From Nocardia concava NBRC 100430 (GTDB lineage: Bacteria > Actinomycetota > Actinomycetes > Mycobacteriales > Mycobacteriaceae), in assembly GCF_000308815.1 (NCBI RefSeq), contig NZ_BAFX01000020.1:1-64000 (forward strand): a stretch of 64,000 nt of DNA. The letters are read 5' to 3'. The position numbers and the translations under genes are program-made. Below the pieces are notes generated by a model. The model was not told the origin of the DNA. It did not search any database and saw nothing but the letters and a program-made list of their open reading frames with translations. Shown here piece after piece: positions 1-10,554 of this stretch; position 1 is the first letter of the stretch, and every line of letters starts with the position of its first letter.

Positions 1-3000
1 CGGGCGCGAGCTTCACCGAACTGCTGGCGCGCCAGCGCGAAACCGACCTGGCCGCCTACGCCCACGCCGACGTGCCGTTCGAGCGGCTGGTCGAGGTGCT
101 CAACCCGGTGCGCTCCACCGCGCGGCACCCGCTGTTCCAGGTGGGCCTGTCCTTCCAGAACCACACCCAGTCCGCCCTCGAGCTCTCCGACCTGAAGGTC
201 GCGGGCCTCGAGATCGACACCGAGCTGTCGCAGTTCGACCTGCACCTCATCGCCGCCGACCGGTACACCGAGACCGGTGAGCCCGCGGGCATCATCGGCG
301 GATTCACCTACGCCACAGCGCTGTTCGACAAGGCCACCGTCGAGGGCTTCGTCGAGCGCTTCGTGCGCCTGCTCGGCAGCGTCGCCGCCGATCCGGGCAC
401 GCCGGTGGGCGAGGTGGAACTGCTCGCCGCCGACGAGCGGACGCGAATCCTGCGGGGCTGGAACGACACCCGGCACGAGGTGGACACCACCGCGACGCTG
501 GCCTCCCTGCTCGACCGGACCGTTGCGGCCCATGCGGACCGGACCGCGCTGGTCGCCGACGGCGAGGGTGAACTGACCTACGCCGAACTCGACGCCAAGG
601 TGAACCGGCTCGCCCGCGCCCTCATCGAGAGCGGCATCGGCCCGGAAGACCGGGTGGCGCTGGCCATTCGCCGCTCCACCGATCTGATCGTCGCCATGTA
701 CGCGGTCACCAGGTCCGGCGCTGCCTACGTGCCCGTCGACCCGGACCAGGCCGCCGAACGCGTCGGCTACATCCTGGAGACCGCGGCGCCCAAGGCCGTA
801 TTGACCACGGCCGCCGTCGGTTTCGAGACCGACCTGGCCGAGGTGGTCCGCCTCGACGAGCTGGACCTGTCCGGCTACTCGGACGCGCCGATCGCCGATT
901 CCGAGCGGGTGGCCGCGCTGACCGCCGCCAATACCGCGTACGTCATCTTCACCTCCGGTTCCACCGGTCGCCCGAAGGGTGTGGCGCTGCCGCACGGCGC
1001 GGTCGTGAACCAGTTGCTGTGGAAGACCGCCGAATTCGGGCTCGGCGTCGACGATGCCGTGCTGCTCAAGACGGCCGCCACCTTCGACCTCTCGGTCTGG
1101 GAATTCTGGTCCGCCGCCGTCTCGGGCGGTCGCCTGGTCATCGCCGAACCCGAGGGCCATCGCGATCCGGAGTACCTCAACGCGCTCATGGCGCGCGAGT
1201 CCGTGACCACCCTGCACACGGTGCCGTCCATGCTGGACGCGCTGCTGGCCGAATCGAATTCGGCCACCGGGCTGGGCGCGCTGCGGCGCGTGCTGGCCAT
1301 CGGCGAGGCCCTGCCGGGTGCGGTGGCGCAGCGGTTCCGCGCCGCGCTGCCGCAGGTGGAGCTGTTCAACCTGTACGGCCCGACCGAGGCCGCGGTGTCC
1401 ATCACCAACCACGCCGTCACCGATGCCGACCAGGTCTCGGTGCCCATTGGCGCGCCGGAATGGAACAGTCGCGTCTACGTGCTCGACGCCCGGTTGCGGC
1501 CGGTGCCGGTCGGGGTGCCGGGCGAGTTGTACCTGGCCGGTGCGCAATTGGCGCGCGGCTACTTCGGCCGCCCGGACCTCACCGCGGACCGCTTCATCGC
1601 CGACCCGTTCGCCGACGGTGAGCGCATGTACCGCACCGGTGACCTCGTCGCCTGGAACGCGGGCGGCGAGCTGGAGTACCGGGGCCGCACCGACTTCCAG
1701 GTGAAGATCCGCGGCTTCCGCATCGAACTGGGCGAGATCGAGGCCGCGCTGCTGGCGCTGCCCGAGATCGCGCAGACCGCCGTGCTGGCCAAGACCGACG
1801 AGCGCACCGGTGACCGCCTGGTCGCCTACCTGGTGCCCACCGGCGCGGAACTCGATGTCGCCCAGGTGAAGTCGGAGCTGTCGGCGGCGCTGCCGTCGTA
1901 CATGGTCCCGGCCGCCTTCGTGGTGCTCGACGCCCTGCCGCTCAATGCCAACGGCAAGCTGGATCGCAACGCGCTGCCGGATCCGGAGTTCGAGGCCGCC
2001 GAGTACCGGGCACCGGCCTCGCCGCTGGAGCAGACCGTCGCCGATGTCTTCGCCGACGTCCTGGGCCTGGAGCGGGTCGGCCTGGACGACGACTTCTTCA
2101 CCCTCGGCGGCAACTCGCTGCTGGCCACCCAGGTGGCGAGCCGGCTGCGCGCGCTCACCGGCGCCGAGGTGCGGGTCGCCTGGTTCTTCACCGCGCCGAA
2201 CGTGGCCGGACTGAGCGAGCGGATCGTGGCCGCGCTCGAGGGCGCGCACGACTACGACTCGAATTCCGAGGCCGGACTTCAGGTCGTGCTGCCCATCCGC
2301 GGCACGGGCACCCGGACGCCGATCTTCTGCGCCCCGCCCATGTCCGGAATGTCGTGGTGTTATGCCGGTTTGGCGCGCTTCCTCCCCGAGGACCAGCCGC
2401 TGCTCGGCCTGCAGTCGCCCGCACTCACCGAAACCGACTGGGACCCGGCCACCCTCGACGACGTGGCCCGGCGCTACGCCGCCGAGATGCGCAAGGTGCA
2501 GCCGGAGGGGCCCTACCGGGTGCTCGGCTACTCCCTCGGCGGCAACCTGGCCCAGGCCATCGCCGCCGAACTGGAGGCCACGGGGCAGCGGGTGGATCTG
2601 CTCGCCATCCTGGACTCCTACCCGGGCGCCTCGACCGACTTCCGCACCTCCATCCTCGACGAGTTCGCCACCATCGGAATCGGTCCCGAGGCCTTCCCGG
2701 ACGGCGATCTGCTGAACCTCGGCGAGGAGGCGCTGAACGCGCTGCACGCCGCGGTGCCGGCGGATCTGGGCGTACTGACCCCGGACCGGCTGCGCCGCAT
2801 CTACCGCGGCGCGGTGCGCAGCCTGGTGATGGACTCGGAATACCGGCCGCGGCATTTCGACGGCCGCGTCGAGCTGTTCCGCGCCGAATTCCGCAGTCCC
2901 GGTGTGCCGCAGGCGATGTCGGCCGCCGACTGGCGGCCCTACGTCAGCGGTGACATCGTGGAGCACCCGGTCCCGGGCACGCACCAGATGATGACCACCG

Positions 3001-5762
3001 CCGAATCCCTGGCCGTCATCGGACCGGTGCTGGCCACCCTCATCGATCGCGCCGACGCCGGAGTCGATATGGCCGACAACAGCAGTGCAGTCGCAGCACC
3101 CCGCAATGCCGTCGCAGCACCGAGCAGTGCGGTCGCGGCACCGAGCAGTGCGGTCGCGGCACCCAGCCCTGCTGTCGAGGAACAGAGCGGTGCTGTCGAG
3201 GAGCCGGGCGGCACGCTGACCGAGCTCATGACCGCCGCCGTCGCGTCGAATCCGGCGGGCGCCGCGGTCGTCATCCGCGGCCGCGCCTTCACCTACGCGC
3301 AGCTCGACGCCGAATCCTCGCGTCTGGCCCGGGTTCTCATCGAGCAGGGCGCGGGACCGGACAGCCGGGTGGCGGTCGCGCTGCCCCGCTCGGTCGCGCT
3401 CGTCCTCGCCGCCTGGGCGGTGGCCAAGTCCGGCGCGGCCCTGGTGCCGGTCGACCCGGCCGACGGCCGCCGCGTCCTCGACAGCCGCGCCACCCACGGC
3501 CTGACCCTGGGCTCGGCGGCGCGCACGCTGCCGCCGCTCACCGGCGGGCTGGACTGGATCGTCGTGGACGATCCCAGCGTCGGCGCGCTGGTCGAATCCC
3601 GTTCCGCCGCACCGGTCACCGACGCCGACCGCAGCGCACCCGTCGAACCCGGCCACCCGGCCTGGATCGACTACCCGGCCGACCGCTTCGGCGAGGTCGT
3701 GCTCACCCAGTCCGACCTGCACGGCATTGCCGAGCGGGCCCGGCGCTCCGGCCTCGGCCGGGAGGCGCGCGCACTGTATCTGGCGGCCGCGGGCTCCGGC
3801 CTGTCCCCGCTGGAACCGGTGCTCCCGCTGGGTGCGGCCGCCGCCCTGGTGGTCGCGCAGCACCGGGACTACGGCACCGCCGAACTGGTGGACCTGATCG
3901 CCGCCGAGGGCGCGACCCACGCGGTGCTGACCGCCGACATCCGGACCGGGCTCGACCAAGGGGCGCTGACGGACATCCAGGTCATCGCCGCCGAGGACCT
4001 GCTGACCGCGGCGACCGCACCGGTCGACGAATCCGCCTCCGCCGCCGAGGATTCCGCCGAGCCCGCCTGGGCCACCACCGCGGTGCTCCCGGTCATCCGG
4101 CCCGAGGACCTCGCGCGGCCGGTGAAGCTGCACGATCCGGAAGAGCCCGCGGTCGATTCGGCCCCGGAGCCCGGCCTCGAGCCGGAACCCGCCCCCGACA
4201 TCGCCTTCCAGCTCGACTCGGACGCCGATGCTCCGGAATCGGCTGCGGCCGAACCGGAATCGGCGGTGGATGAGCCGGAAGTGGCAGACGAGCCGGAGGC
4301 GGCGACCGCCGAGCCGGAGCCGGCAGCCGAGCCGGAATCGATTGCGGCCGAGCCGGAACCGGCTGCTGCTCCGGCGGCTCTCCCCGCCGTCTCGGAACCG
4401 GCCCCGCGCACTCCCCAGCCGATCGTGCCGGTGAACCAGGGCCCGAGACTGACCGCGGTGGGCGAGGTTTCGGCGCTGCCCGCCGGTGCCATGAGCCTGC
4501 TCGAGGTGGAGCCGTCGGGCATCTGGGTCCGCGCCATCACCCTCGATATCGCCGCGGGCATCTCCGGCACCCGGGTCCGCCGCTCGGTCGCCACCCTGCT
4601 GGACCGGCATCCGGGCCTGTGGGCGCGGCTGCGCCGGACCGGCGATTCGGTCGCCCTCGACATTCCGGCGCAGCAGCCGCGCGGTGCCGCCGTGGTCTGG
4701 CAGATCGACCCCAATGTGGAGGCCGTCGGCGACCCCATCGAGGCCGTGATCCACGCCGCCGCAGCCGAATTGGACCCCGAGAAGGGGTACAACATGCGCT
4801 TCGTGCTGGTCGAGAACCCGCCCGTGGACGGCGCGCCCGAGGACCGGCCCGCCGCCGTGCTGGTGGTGGTCGCCAACGGCCTGGTGGTCGACGACACCTC
4901 GTGGCGCACCGTCATCGAGGACCTCACCGCCTCCTGGTCCGGCGGCCACGCCACCCCGCCCAGCGCGGACGCGCACCCGCTCGGCATCGCCCGCTCGCTC
5001 GCGCAGCGCGCCGTGGATCCGGCCACCATCGCCGAATTGGACTGGTGGCGTGCGGCGCTCACCGATGTCGCCGAGGGCGTGTCCCCGGACCGGGTGCTCG
5101 GCGACGCCGATTCCGGTGGTCGCGGCCGCGTCTCGGTCTCCATCACGGGGGAGGGCGCGGCGGCCGTCGACGCCGTCGCCCGTCGCTACGGGGCCAGCAT
5201 CGACGATGTGCTGCTGGCCGCGCTGGCCGCCACCCTGCTCGACCCGGCCGCCGAAACCCTGCGCGACACACTGGGTTCGGTGGTGCGGCTGATCGCCGAC
5301 GGTCGTGCGCCCGGTGACCAGGCCGGGCAGCGCACGGTCGGCGCGTTCAGCACCGCCTACCCGTTCGCGCTGCGCCTCGAGGGACTCGACCTCGCCGAGG
5401 TGCGCGCCGGCGGTCCCGGCGCGGGCACGGTCATCGAGCAGATTCGCGATAGCGCCCGGGAGGTGCCGTCCGGCGGTGTCGGATTCGGGCTGCTGCGGCA
5501 CCTGAACCCGGAGACCGTCGCGGAGATCGCGGTGCTGCCGGCCGGCCGCATCGGATTCCGCTACCGCGATCTGCGCCCGGCCCGGGTCTACCCGGAACCG
5601 GTCGCCGACGACCTGTACCTCGACGTCACCGTGGACACCAGTCAGGACGGGCTCGTCGCCCGCTTCGACTTCGTGGGCGCGGTGCTCGGCTTGGACCAGG
5701 TCAAGCAGCTGGTGGAGGGCTGGGTGCAGGCGCTGGGCGGATTGGCCGAACACGGCCGGTGA
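1..5762 (+). CDS. Non-ribosomal peptide synthetase, terminal module with TE and degenerate A/E tail (5' partial)
   Basis: The reading frame is open from base 3, so the gene starts upstream of the window; 1919 residues are visible. Domain order by position: end of a condensation domain (to about 470), adenylation domain (about 500-1980, with [10 protein letters not shown] near 955, YGPTE near 1376, YRTGDL near 1630 and NGK near 1950), carrier protein (LGGNSLLAT near 2105), then thioesterase (GYSLGG near 2525, PGTHQMM near 2972). A normal chain-terminating synthetase would stop there. This one continues with an Ala-rich heptapeptide repeat, an A-domain N-lobe lacking the later core motifs (about 3200-4010), a Glu/Ala/Pro linker (about 4240-4430) and an epimerization-like domain (about 4440-5760). 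In that last domain the HHxxxDxxSW motif reads [11 protein letters not shown], so it is probably inactive. A-domain pocket residues read by eye are D-L-W-H-L-I-L-V-S-K; I assign no substrate. Product unknown. Confidence 0.93.
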   Translation, partial: GASFTELLARQRETDLAAYAHADVPFERLVEVLNPVRSTARHPLFQVGLSFQNHTQSALELSDLKVAGLEIDTELSQFDLHLIAADRYTETGEPAGIIGGFTYATALFDKATVEGFVERFVRLLGSVAADPGTPVGEVELLAADERTRILRGWNDTRHEVDTTATLASLLDRTVAAHADRTALVADGEGELTYAELDAKVNRLARALIESGIGPEDRVALAIRRSTDLIVAMYAVTRSGAAYVPVDPDQAAERVGYILETAAPKAVLTTAAVGFETDLAEVVRLDELDLSGYSDAPIADSERVAALTAANTAYVIFTSGSTGRPKGVALPHGAVVNQLLWKTAEFGLGVDDAVLLKTAATFDLSVWEFWSAAVSGGRLVIAEPEGHRDPEYLNALMARESVTTLHTVPSMLDALLAESNSATGLGALRRVLAIGEALPGAVAQRFRAALPQVELFNLYGPTEAAVSITNHAVTDADQVSVPIGAPEWNSRVYVLDARLRPVPVGVPGELYLAGAQLARGYFGRPDLTADRFIADPFADGERMYRTGDLVAWNAGGELEYRGRTDFQVKIRGFRIELGEIEAALLALPEIAQTAVLAKTDERTGDRLVAYLVPTGAELDVAQVKSELSAALPSYMVPAAFVVLDALPLNANGKLDRNALPDPEFEAAEYRAPASPLEQTVADVFADVLGLERVGLDDDFFTLGGNSLLATQVASRLRALTGAEVRVAWFFTAPNVAGLSERIVAALEGAHDYDSNSEAGLQVVLPIRGTGTRTPIFCAPPMSGMSWCYAGLARFLPEDQPLLGLQSPALTETDWDPATLDDVARRYAAEMRKVQPEGPYRVLGYSLGGNLAQAIAAELEATGQRVDLLAILDSYPGASTDFRTSILDEFATIGIGPEAFPDGDLLNLGEEALNALHAAVPADLGVLTPDRLRRIYRGAVRSLVMDSEYRPRHFDGRVELFRAEFRSPGVPQAMSAADWRPYVSGDIVEHPVPGTHQMMTTAESLAVIGPVLATLIDRADAGVDMADNSSAVAAPRNAVAAPSSAVAAPSSAVAAPSPAVEEQSGAVEEPGGTLTELMTAAVASNPAGAAVVIRGRAFTYAQLDAESSRLARVLIEQGAGPDSRVAVALPRSVALVLAAWAVAKSGAALVPVDPADGRRVLDSRATHGLTLGSAARTLPPLTGGLDWIVVDDPSVGALVESRSAAPVTDADRSAPVEPGHPAWIDYPADRFGEVVLTQSDLHGIAERARRSGLGREARALYLAAAGSGLSPLEPVLPLGAAAALVVAQHRDYGTAELVDLIAAEGATHAVLTADIRTGLDQGALTDIQVIAAEDLLTAATAPVDESASAAEDSAEPAWATTAVLPVIRPEDLARPVKLHDPEEPAVDSAPEPGLEPEPAPDIAFQLDSDADAPESAAAEPESAVDEPEVADEPEAATAEPEPAAEPESIAAEPEPAAAPAALPAVSEPAPRTPQPIVPVNQGPRLTAVGEVSALPAGAMSLLEVEPSGIWVRAITLDIAAGISGTRVRRSVATLLDRHPGLWARLRRTGDSVALDIPAQQPRGAAVVWQIDPNVEAVGDPIEAVIHAAAAELDPEKGYNMRFVLVENPPVDGAPEDRPAAVLVVVANGLVVDDTSWRTVIEDLTASWSGGHATPPSADAHPLGIARSLAQRAVDPATIAELDWWRAALTDVAEGVSPDRVLGDADSGGRGRVSVSITGEGAAAVDAVARRYGASIDDVLLAALAATLLDPAAETLRDTLGSVVRLIADGRAPGDQAGQRTVGAFSTAYPFALRLEGLDLAEVRAGGPGAGTVIEQIRDSAREVPSGGVGFGLLRHLNPETVAEIAVLPAGRIGFRYRDLRPARVYPEPVADDLYLDVTVDTSQDGLVARFDFVGAVLGLDQVKQLVEGWVQALGGLAEHGR
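3081..3206 (+). repeat. Six 21-bp tandem units encoding SSAVAAP-like heptapeptides
   Basis: Directly after the thioesterase domain of the NRPS, six consecutive 21-bp units start at 3081, 3102, 3123, 3144, 3165 and 3186. The middle two are almost identical (SSAVAAP); the outer ones have diverged ([21 protein letters not shown]). This looks like a small coding minisatellite forming a flexible linker between the TE and the degenerate A-like segment. The copy number may vary between strains. Confidence 0.8.
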
Positions 5763-5838
5763 CCCTGCCGCCCGGCCGATGTGTGTGGCGTATGGTCTGT
5801 CGGGGGCTGAATTCGACACGAGATGAAGGTGCAAAACA

Positions 5839-6915
5839 TTGATTCGTCGACATGTCCGGAATGGGCGGCGCGGGGTGCGAGCCGCGGCCTTCCTAGCTGC
5901 CACCGCGGTTCTCACCGGTCTCATGGCCGGCGTCGGTGGCGGCACCGCCTCCGCCGACCCGATCATCGACGGTAAGAAACTGCTGGCCGATCCGGTGTCG
6001 GCGGACGGTTCGAAGATCACCAAGGCCGAGATGAAGGATGAGCGGAACATCCGCCTCTACGTCTACTCGGCGGCCATGGGCGCCACCTACCCGGTCGATG
6101 TGCAGCGGCCCGCCGACGCCTCGGTGCCGCGCCCGACCCTGTACCTGCTCAATGGCGCGGGCGGCGGTCAGGACGACGCTTCCTGGGTGAAGAAGACGAA
6201 CATCGTCGGCGGCTTCCTCGGCGACAAGAACGTCAATGTCGTGCAGGTCATCGGCGGCAAGTGGTCCTACTACCAGGACTGGGACAACGACGATCCGGTG
6301 CTCGGCCGCAACAAGTGGACCACCTTCTTCAGCGAGGAACTGCCCCCGCTGATCGACGCCGCCCTGGGCACCAACGGCGTCAACGCCATCGCGGGCATCT
6401 CCACCTCCGGCACCACCGTGCTCACCCTGGCCGAGGCCCGGCCGGACCTGTACAAGTCCGTCGCCGCCTACTCCGGCTGCGCGCAGATGGCCGACCCGCA
6501 GGGTCAGGAATTCATGCGCCTGACCGTCGAGACCTGGGGCGGCGGCAAGCTCGAGAACATGTACGGCCCGTCGAACTCGCCCGAGTGGGCCGAGCACGAT
6601 CCGGTCATCAATGCCGAGAAGCTGCGCGGCATCAACCTCTACGTCTCCTCCGGCAGCGGTCTGCCCGGCCAGTGGGACACCCTCAACGGGCCCTACACCC
6701 TGCCCGGCGGCTACGGCCTGGCCAACCAGCTCATCATCGGTGGCGTCATCGAGGCGGGCACCAACTACTGCAGCCACAACCTGGCGAACAAGCTGAACTC
6801 GCTGGGCATCCCGGCCACCTACAACTTCCGGGCCACCGGCACCCACTCGTGGGGTTACTGGAACGACGAGTTCATCAACTCGTGGCCGGTGCTGGCCCAG
6901 GGCCTCGGCGTCTAG
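5839..6915 (+). CDS. Secreted antigen-85-type esterase / mycolyltransferase family protein
   Basis: Predicted exported alpha/beta hydrolase of 358 residues. It starts with TTG after an AAGG-type ribosome site and has a long signal sequence: an Arg-rich n-region, a hydrophobic stretch and an ASA-type cleavage site near residue 39. The antigen 85 family signature is present: the nucleophile in GISTSG (near residue 190) and the histidine in GTHSWGYW close to the C-terminus, in the position and wording of the Ag85 GTHSWEYW motif. Ag85 proteins transfer mycolic acids onto trehalose and arabinogalactan; members of this wider family can also be carboxylesterases or phospholipase-like. The gene lies 76 bp after the NRPS and ends in its own terminator, so it is probably a separate unit. 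Family assignment is firm; the acyl-transfer role is inferred. Confidence 0.85.
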   Translation: MIRRHVRNGRRGVRAAAFLAATAVLTGLMAGVGGGTASADPIIDGKKLLADPVSADGSKITKAEMKDERNIRLYVYSAAMGATYPVDVQRPADASVPRPTLYLLNGAGGGQDDASWVKKTNIVGGFLGDKNVNVVQVIGGKWSYYQDWDNDDPVLGRNKWTTFFSEELPPLIDAALGTNGVNAIAGISTSGTTVLTLAEARPDLYKSVAAYSGCAQMADPQGQEFMRLTVETWGGGKLENMYGPSNSPEWAEHDPVINAEKLRGINLYVSSGSGLPGQWDTLNGPYTLPGGYGLANQLIIGGVIEAGTNYCSHNLANKLNSLGIPATYNFRATGTHSWGYWNDEFINSWPVLAQGLGV

Positions 6916-6941
6916 CCGAAAGTTCACTCGGACAACGCGAT

Positions 6942-6973
6942 ACAGCCCGGCACCGGAAGGTGCCGGGCTGTTT
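6942..6973 (+). terminator. Rho-independent terminator after the esterase
   Basis: A perfect 13-bp GC-rich stem (ACAGCCCGGCACC pairing with GGTGCCGGGCTGT) with a short loop is followed by TTT. It lies 27 bp after the esterase stop codon and separates it from the Nramp gene. Confidence 0.85.
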
Positions 6974-7045
6974 GCCGTTATGGGTAAGGTCACAGCTCGG
7001 TAGGAGGGGCTAAACAAAAAGTTCGGGAACCCGTAAACTCTTCTT

Positions 7046-8299
7046 GTGAGTACCAGTTTGGCCGAAGACCAGCGCAGCCCGTTTCAGCGAGCGCGATCGG
7101 CCACGGTCTTACTGGGCCCGGCCTTCGTCGCCGCTATCGCCTATGTCGATCCCGGCAACGTCGCATCCAACATCAGCGCCGGTGCGCAATACGGCTACCT
7201 GCTGGTGTGGGTGGTCGTCATGGCCAATGTCATGGCCGGGCTGGTGCAGTTCCTCTCCGCGAAACTCGGCCTGGTCACCGGCAAGTCCCTGCCGGAGGTG
7301 GTGCGGGAGAAGGCGAGCCGCCCGGTCCGCCTGGCCTACTGGGGGCAGGCCGAAACCGTCGCCGTGGCAACCGATCTCGCCGAGGTGGTGGGCGGCGCCA
7401 TCGCCCTGAACCTGCTGTTCCAGCTGCCGCTCATGGTCGGCGGCGTCATCACCGGCATCGTGTCGATGATCCTGCTGCTGATCCAGAACCACCGCGGCCA
7501 GCAGCCCTTCGAACGCGTCATCACCGGTCTGCTCGGCGTCATCGCCATCGGATTCCTTGCCTCCGTGTTCATCTCGCCGCCCTCGGCGTCGGAGACGATC
7601 GGCGGACTGCTGCCGCGCTTCGACGGCTCCGGCAGCGTGCTGCTGGCCGCCGCCATGATCGGCGCGACCGTCATGCCGCACGTGGTCTACCTGCACTCCG
7701 GTATGGCTCGCGACCGGCACGGGCATCCGGAGGAGGGCGCGCCGCGAAAGCGGTTGCTGCGCATCACCCGTTACGACGTCGGCCTGGCCATGCTGCTGGC
7801 GGGCGCGGTGAACCTGGCCATGCTGCTCATGGCCGCGAGCACCCTGCGCGGGCGCGACGGCGTGGACACCATCGAGGGCGCGCACGCCGCGGTCGTCGAG
7901 GTGCTCGGACCGGTCGCCGGATTGCTGCTCGCGGTCGGACTGCTCGCCTCGGGTCTGGCCTCCACCTCGGTGGGTGCGTACGCGGGGGCCATGATCATGC
8001 AGGGCCTGCTGCACCGGCACATTCCGCTGGTCGTGCGCCGCGTCATCACCCTGATTCCGGCCCTGGTGGTGCTCGCGCTCGGCATCGATCCCACTCGCGC
8101 GCTGATCATTTCGCAGGTGGTGCTGTCGTTCGGCATCCCGCTCGCGCTGATCCCGCTGGTGCGCTTCACCAGTGACCCGGCCATCATGGGCAACGACGTC
8201 AACCGCCGCCTCACCACCGGTCTGGCCTGGCTGGTGGCGGCCATCATCACCACGCTGAACGTGGTGCTGATCTACCTGACCGTCACCGGAAAGAGCTGA
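7046..8299 (+). CDS. mntH: Nramp-family divalent metal (Mn2+/Fe2+) transporter
   Basis: Integral membrane protein of 417 residues with about eleven hydrophobic segments. The Nramp hallmark DPGN is in the first membrane segment (near residue 35), and the second metal-binding motif MPHVVYLHSG lies near residue 209 (normally MPHxxxLH with a conserved His). These residues coordinate Mn2+ or Fe2+ during proton-coupled uptake across the cytoplasmic membrane. The start is GTG at 7046; no strong Shine-Dalgarno sequence is evident just upstream. I found no convincing IdeR or MntR box in the 100 bp upstream, so metal regulation cannot be asserted. Monocistronic: the next gene is convergent with an 8-bp gap. 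Confidence 0.9.
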   Translation: MSTSLAEDQRSPFQRARSATVLLGPAFVAAIAYVDPGNVASNISAGAQYGYLLVWVVVMANVMAGLVQFLSAKLGLVTGKSLPEVVREKASRPVRLAYWGQAETVAVATDLAEVVGGAIALNLLFQLPLMVGGVITGIVSMILLLIQNHRGQQPFERVITGLLGVIAIGFLASVFISPPSASETIGGLLPRFDGSGSVLLAAAMIGATVMPHVVYLHSGMARDRHGHPEEGAPRKRLLRITRYDVGLAMLLAGAVNLAMLLMAASTLRGRDGVDTIEGAHAAVVEVLGPVAGLLLAVGLLASGLASTSVGAYAGAMIMQGLLHRHIPLVVRRVITLIPALVVLALGIDPTRALIISQVVLSFGIPLALIPLVRFTSDPAIMGNDVNRRLTTGLAWLVAAIITTLNVVLIYLTVTGKS

Positions 8300-8307
8300 C
8301 GCCCAAT

Positions 8308-9102
8308 CTATTCGGCGAAGACCGCCTTGCGCTTCTGCAGCATGGCGGCCGCGCCCTCGGCGAAATCAGCGGAGTCCAGAAGCTCGCACTGCCCGGACTT
8401 CTCGGCGGCCAGCACGGCGTCGAACGAGGCCAGCGCCGCGGTCCCGAGGGCCTGCTTGGTGAGTTCCAGGGCGCGACGCGGACCGTGCGCGAGCTTGTCG
8501 ACCGCCGCCTCCACCTTGGCGTCCAGTCCCTCCTCGGAGTAGACGCCCGCGACCAAGCCGTGCGCCAGCGCGTCGCGCGCCGGGAGCCGCTCGCCCAGCA
8601 GCGCCATCTCGGCGGCCAGCGGGCGACCGGCGGCCGCCGCGACCAGGCCCGCCGCACCGCCATCGGGCATGAGCCCGATATTGATGAAGGCCAGCAACAG
8701 GTAGGCGTCCTCGGACAGGTAGGTCAGGTCGGCGGCCAGCGCGATGGCCACGCCGATACCGGCGCACGAGCCCTTGACCCGGGCGATCACCGGAATCGGC
8801 GCCTCCACAATGGCTTTGACCATGCCGTTGGCCGCGTCCAGGATCATCTCGTTGGTGATGCCGCGTGTGGCGTACTCGTCGGCGGCGGACAGGTCCGCGC
8901 CGGTGCAGAAATCGCCGCCCTCGCCGGTCACCACAATGACCCGGACCGCGGGGTTCGCAGACGCCGCGCGCACGGTGCCGCCCAGGGCTGCCATGGTGTC
9001 GTAATCGATGGCGTTCTTGCGTTTGGGATTGGTGAGGGTGATACGAAGCACCCGCCCGTCCAGGATCGCGGTGTAACCCGTCGTGGTCGCGATATCGCTC
9101 AT
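8308..9102 (-). CDS. Enoyl-CoA hydratase/isomerase family protein
   Basis: Crotonase-fold protein of 264 residues, the usual length. Oxyanion-hole segments are visible as GGDFCTGADLS (near residue 65) and KGSCAGIGVA (near 110). The region that carries the catalytic acid reads FINIGLMPDGG, which resembles the isomerase branch (PaaG-like, with Asp) more than classical hydratases with two glutamates. It probably acts on an acyl-CoA in fatty acid, sterol or aromatic acid breakdown; the substrate is not predictable. Start ATG at 9102 is preceded by GGGAG. It is divergent from a tandem TetR regulator 126 bp away, which is likely to control it. Confidence 0.88.
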   Translation of the reverse strand: MSDIATTTGYTAILDGRVLRITLTNPKRKNAIDYDTMAALGGTVRAASANPAVRVIVVTGEGGDFCTGADLSAADEYATRGITNEMILDAANGMVKAIVEAPIPVIARVKGSCAGIGVAIALAADLTYLSEDAYLLLAFINIGLMPDGGAAGLVAAAAGRPLAAEMALLGERLPARDALAHGLVAGVYSEEGLDAKVEAAVDKLAHGPRRALELTKQALGTAALASFDAVLAAEKSGQCELLDSADFAEGAAAMLQKRKAVFAE

Positions 9103-9148
9103 CGGGGCTCCCAGATATATATGCGGCTACATTGCCGCAGACTGTGTT

Positions 9149-9174
9149 CAAGTTTGCGAATTGTGGTTAACTTA
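9149..9174. promoter_or_regulatory. Candidate operator in the divergent echA/tetR intergenic region
   Basis: The 126-bp divergent region contains an AT-rich inverted repeat, CAAGTT at 9149-9154 and AACTTA at 9169-9174, separated by 14 bases. It stands out against the GC-rich background and sits between the two start codons. Binding by the adjacent tandem TetR protein is an inference. Confidence 0.4.
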
Positions 9175-9228
9175 AGGTCGTTCGTCCGGCACTGTCAACA
9201 GCCGGTGCCGTAGAGAAGGAGAAACCGT

Positions 9229-10467
9229 ATGGTCGCCGATCGCAGCGAGGCCGCCCTCGCTTCCGCGCGACCAGAAGGTCAATCCGGGCCAATCGACAGC
9301 GAATCCGGACCCCGCCGCCGCCCCAAGAACCGCAAGGTCCAAATCGTGCGGGTAGCGGCGCGAGCCTTCGCCGAACGCGGCTACCACCCGGTCGGCGTGG
9401 ACGAGATCGCCGCCGAGGTCGGCATCTCCGGCCCGGCCCTGTACCGGCATTTCCGCAACAAATACGCGCTGCTGGTGGCCGCCGCGGAAGGTGGTGCGCA
9501 GCAATTGCTGGACGCCGCCAAGGCCGCCGACAATCCGGAGCTGGAACCGGAACCGCGACTCACCGCGCTGATCCGCGGCATCGCCGAGTACACCATCGAC
9601 GTGCGCCGCGAGGGCGGGCTGTACCGGTGGGAGCGGCGCTATCTGGAGCGCGCGGACCGCGACCGCATCCGGGTCATCTACAACGACCTGCACGACACCG
9701 TGGCCGCGCCCATCGCCGAGCTCTACCCCGACGCGGAGGCCGCCGACGTCCAGCTGCGCGCCGCCGCCGTGCTGAGCGCCATCGGCTCGATCACCGCGCA
9801 CCGCACCGCGCTGTCCACCACCCGATTGACCGGGCTCATCGTCGACATCTGCTGGGACATCCTGCGCTGCGAGCTGCCGCCCGCGCCCGCCCCGGCCGTC
9901 GGCGACCCCATCGTGCGCGGGCTGCCCGTCATCTCCAAGCGGGAGCAGCTGCTCACCGAGGCCATCCGCATCTTCGGGCGGCAGGGCTACCACGAGGCCA
10001 GCATCGAGGAGATCGGCGCGGCCGCGGGCATCAACGCCTCCAGTGTCTACCGCTACTTCGCCAGCAAGGCCGACCTGCTGGCCGCGGCCTTCCACCGCAC
10101 CGGCGAACGGGTCGCCATCGCCAATAACGAGGCGCTGGCCGAGGCCACCAGCCGCGCCGACGCGGCCGCGCGCATCGCCGACCGCTTCGCCCGCATGACC
10201 TTCGCCATGCCGGAGATCCTGCCCGTGTATTTCTCCGAATTCTCCAATCTGCCCGCCTCCGAACAACATCGGCTGCGCTCGATCCAGCGGCAGAACGTGC
10301 TGGAGTGGGCCAACCTGCTCGACGGCGATCAGATCGAGGCCCGCTTCCGGGTGCACGCGGCCATCGCCCAGGTCGCCGATGTCGGGCGGCGCATCCGCTT
10401 CGACGGGCGGCCGGAGAACTTGGCCCGGGTGAGCGCGCTCATGCGGGCAGTATTGCTGGGCGGATAG
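9229..10467 (+). CDS. Tandem TetR-family regulator (two TetR modules, Mce3R-like)
   Basis: Regulator of 412 residues, twice the length of a normal TetR. Two complete helix-turn-helix domains are visible. The first is about residues 27-75, with VDEIAAEVGISGPALYRHF. The second is about 228-275, with IEEIGAAAGINASSVYRYF. Each is followed by its own alpha-helical ligand domain. This architecture matches Mce3R of M. tuberculosis, a repressor of lipid-catabolic genes that include enoyl-CoA hydratases. The divergent enoyl-CoA hydratase and the inverted repeat between the genes fit that model. Start ATG at 9229 has AAGGAG upstream. Orthology to Mce3R is not proven; other actinobacterial double-TetR proteins exist. 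Confidence 0.85.
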   Translation: MVADRSEAALASARPEGQSGPIDSESGPRRRPKNRKVQIVRVAARAFAERGYHPVGVDEIAAEVGISGPALYRHFRNKYALLVAAAEGGAQQLLDAAKAADNPELEPEPRLTALIRGIAEYTIDVRREGGLYRWERRYLERADRDRIRVIYNDLHDTVAAPIAELYPDAEAADVQLRAAAVLSAIGSITAHRTALSTTRLTGLIVDICWDILRCELPPAPAPAVGDPIVRGLPVISKREQLLTEAIRIFGRQGYHEASIEEIGAAAGINASSVYRYFASKADLLAAAFHRTGERVAIANNEALAEATSRADAAARIADRFARMTFAMPEILPVYFSEFSNLPASEQHRLRSIQRQNVLEWANLLDGDQIEARFRVHAAIAQVADVGRRIRFDGRPENLARVSALMRAVLLGG

Positions 10468-10474
10468 CCCACCC

Positions 10475-10549
10475 CGTCATTCCGGCGCGCTTTTGGCCGG
10501 AATCTACTGCGGGGGTGTGGATCCCGGCCAAAAGCATGCCGGGATGACG
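10475..10549 (+). repeat. Palindromic element copy 1 (75 bp, intergenic)
   Basis: It runs from CGTCAT to ATGACG. It consists of two hairpins in series: ATTCCGGC-9 nt-GCCGGAAT, then ATCCCGGC-9 nt-GCCGGGAT, with the halves also roughly complementary to each other. Here it lies between the convergent tetR and aldehyde dehydrogenase genes. Four related copies are at 16202, 31070, 41492 and 51346. Confidence 0.95.
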
Positions 10550-10554
10550 AGGGA

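Noticed and set aside
3869..5146. Ser/Gly-rich minus-strand open frame opposite the NRPS tail
   Set aside because: It is the reverse reading of the Glu/Ala/Pro linker and the E-like domain; no start site or domain supports it.
6980..7046. Possible iron or manganese box upstream of the Nramp gene
   Set aside because: No stretch resembles the IdeR consensus or a convincing MntR palindrome; only a short AT-rich run is present.
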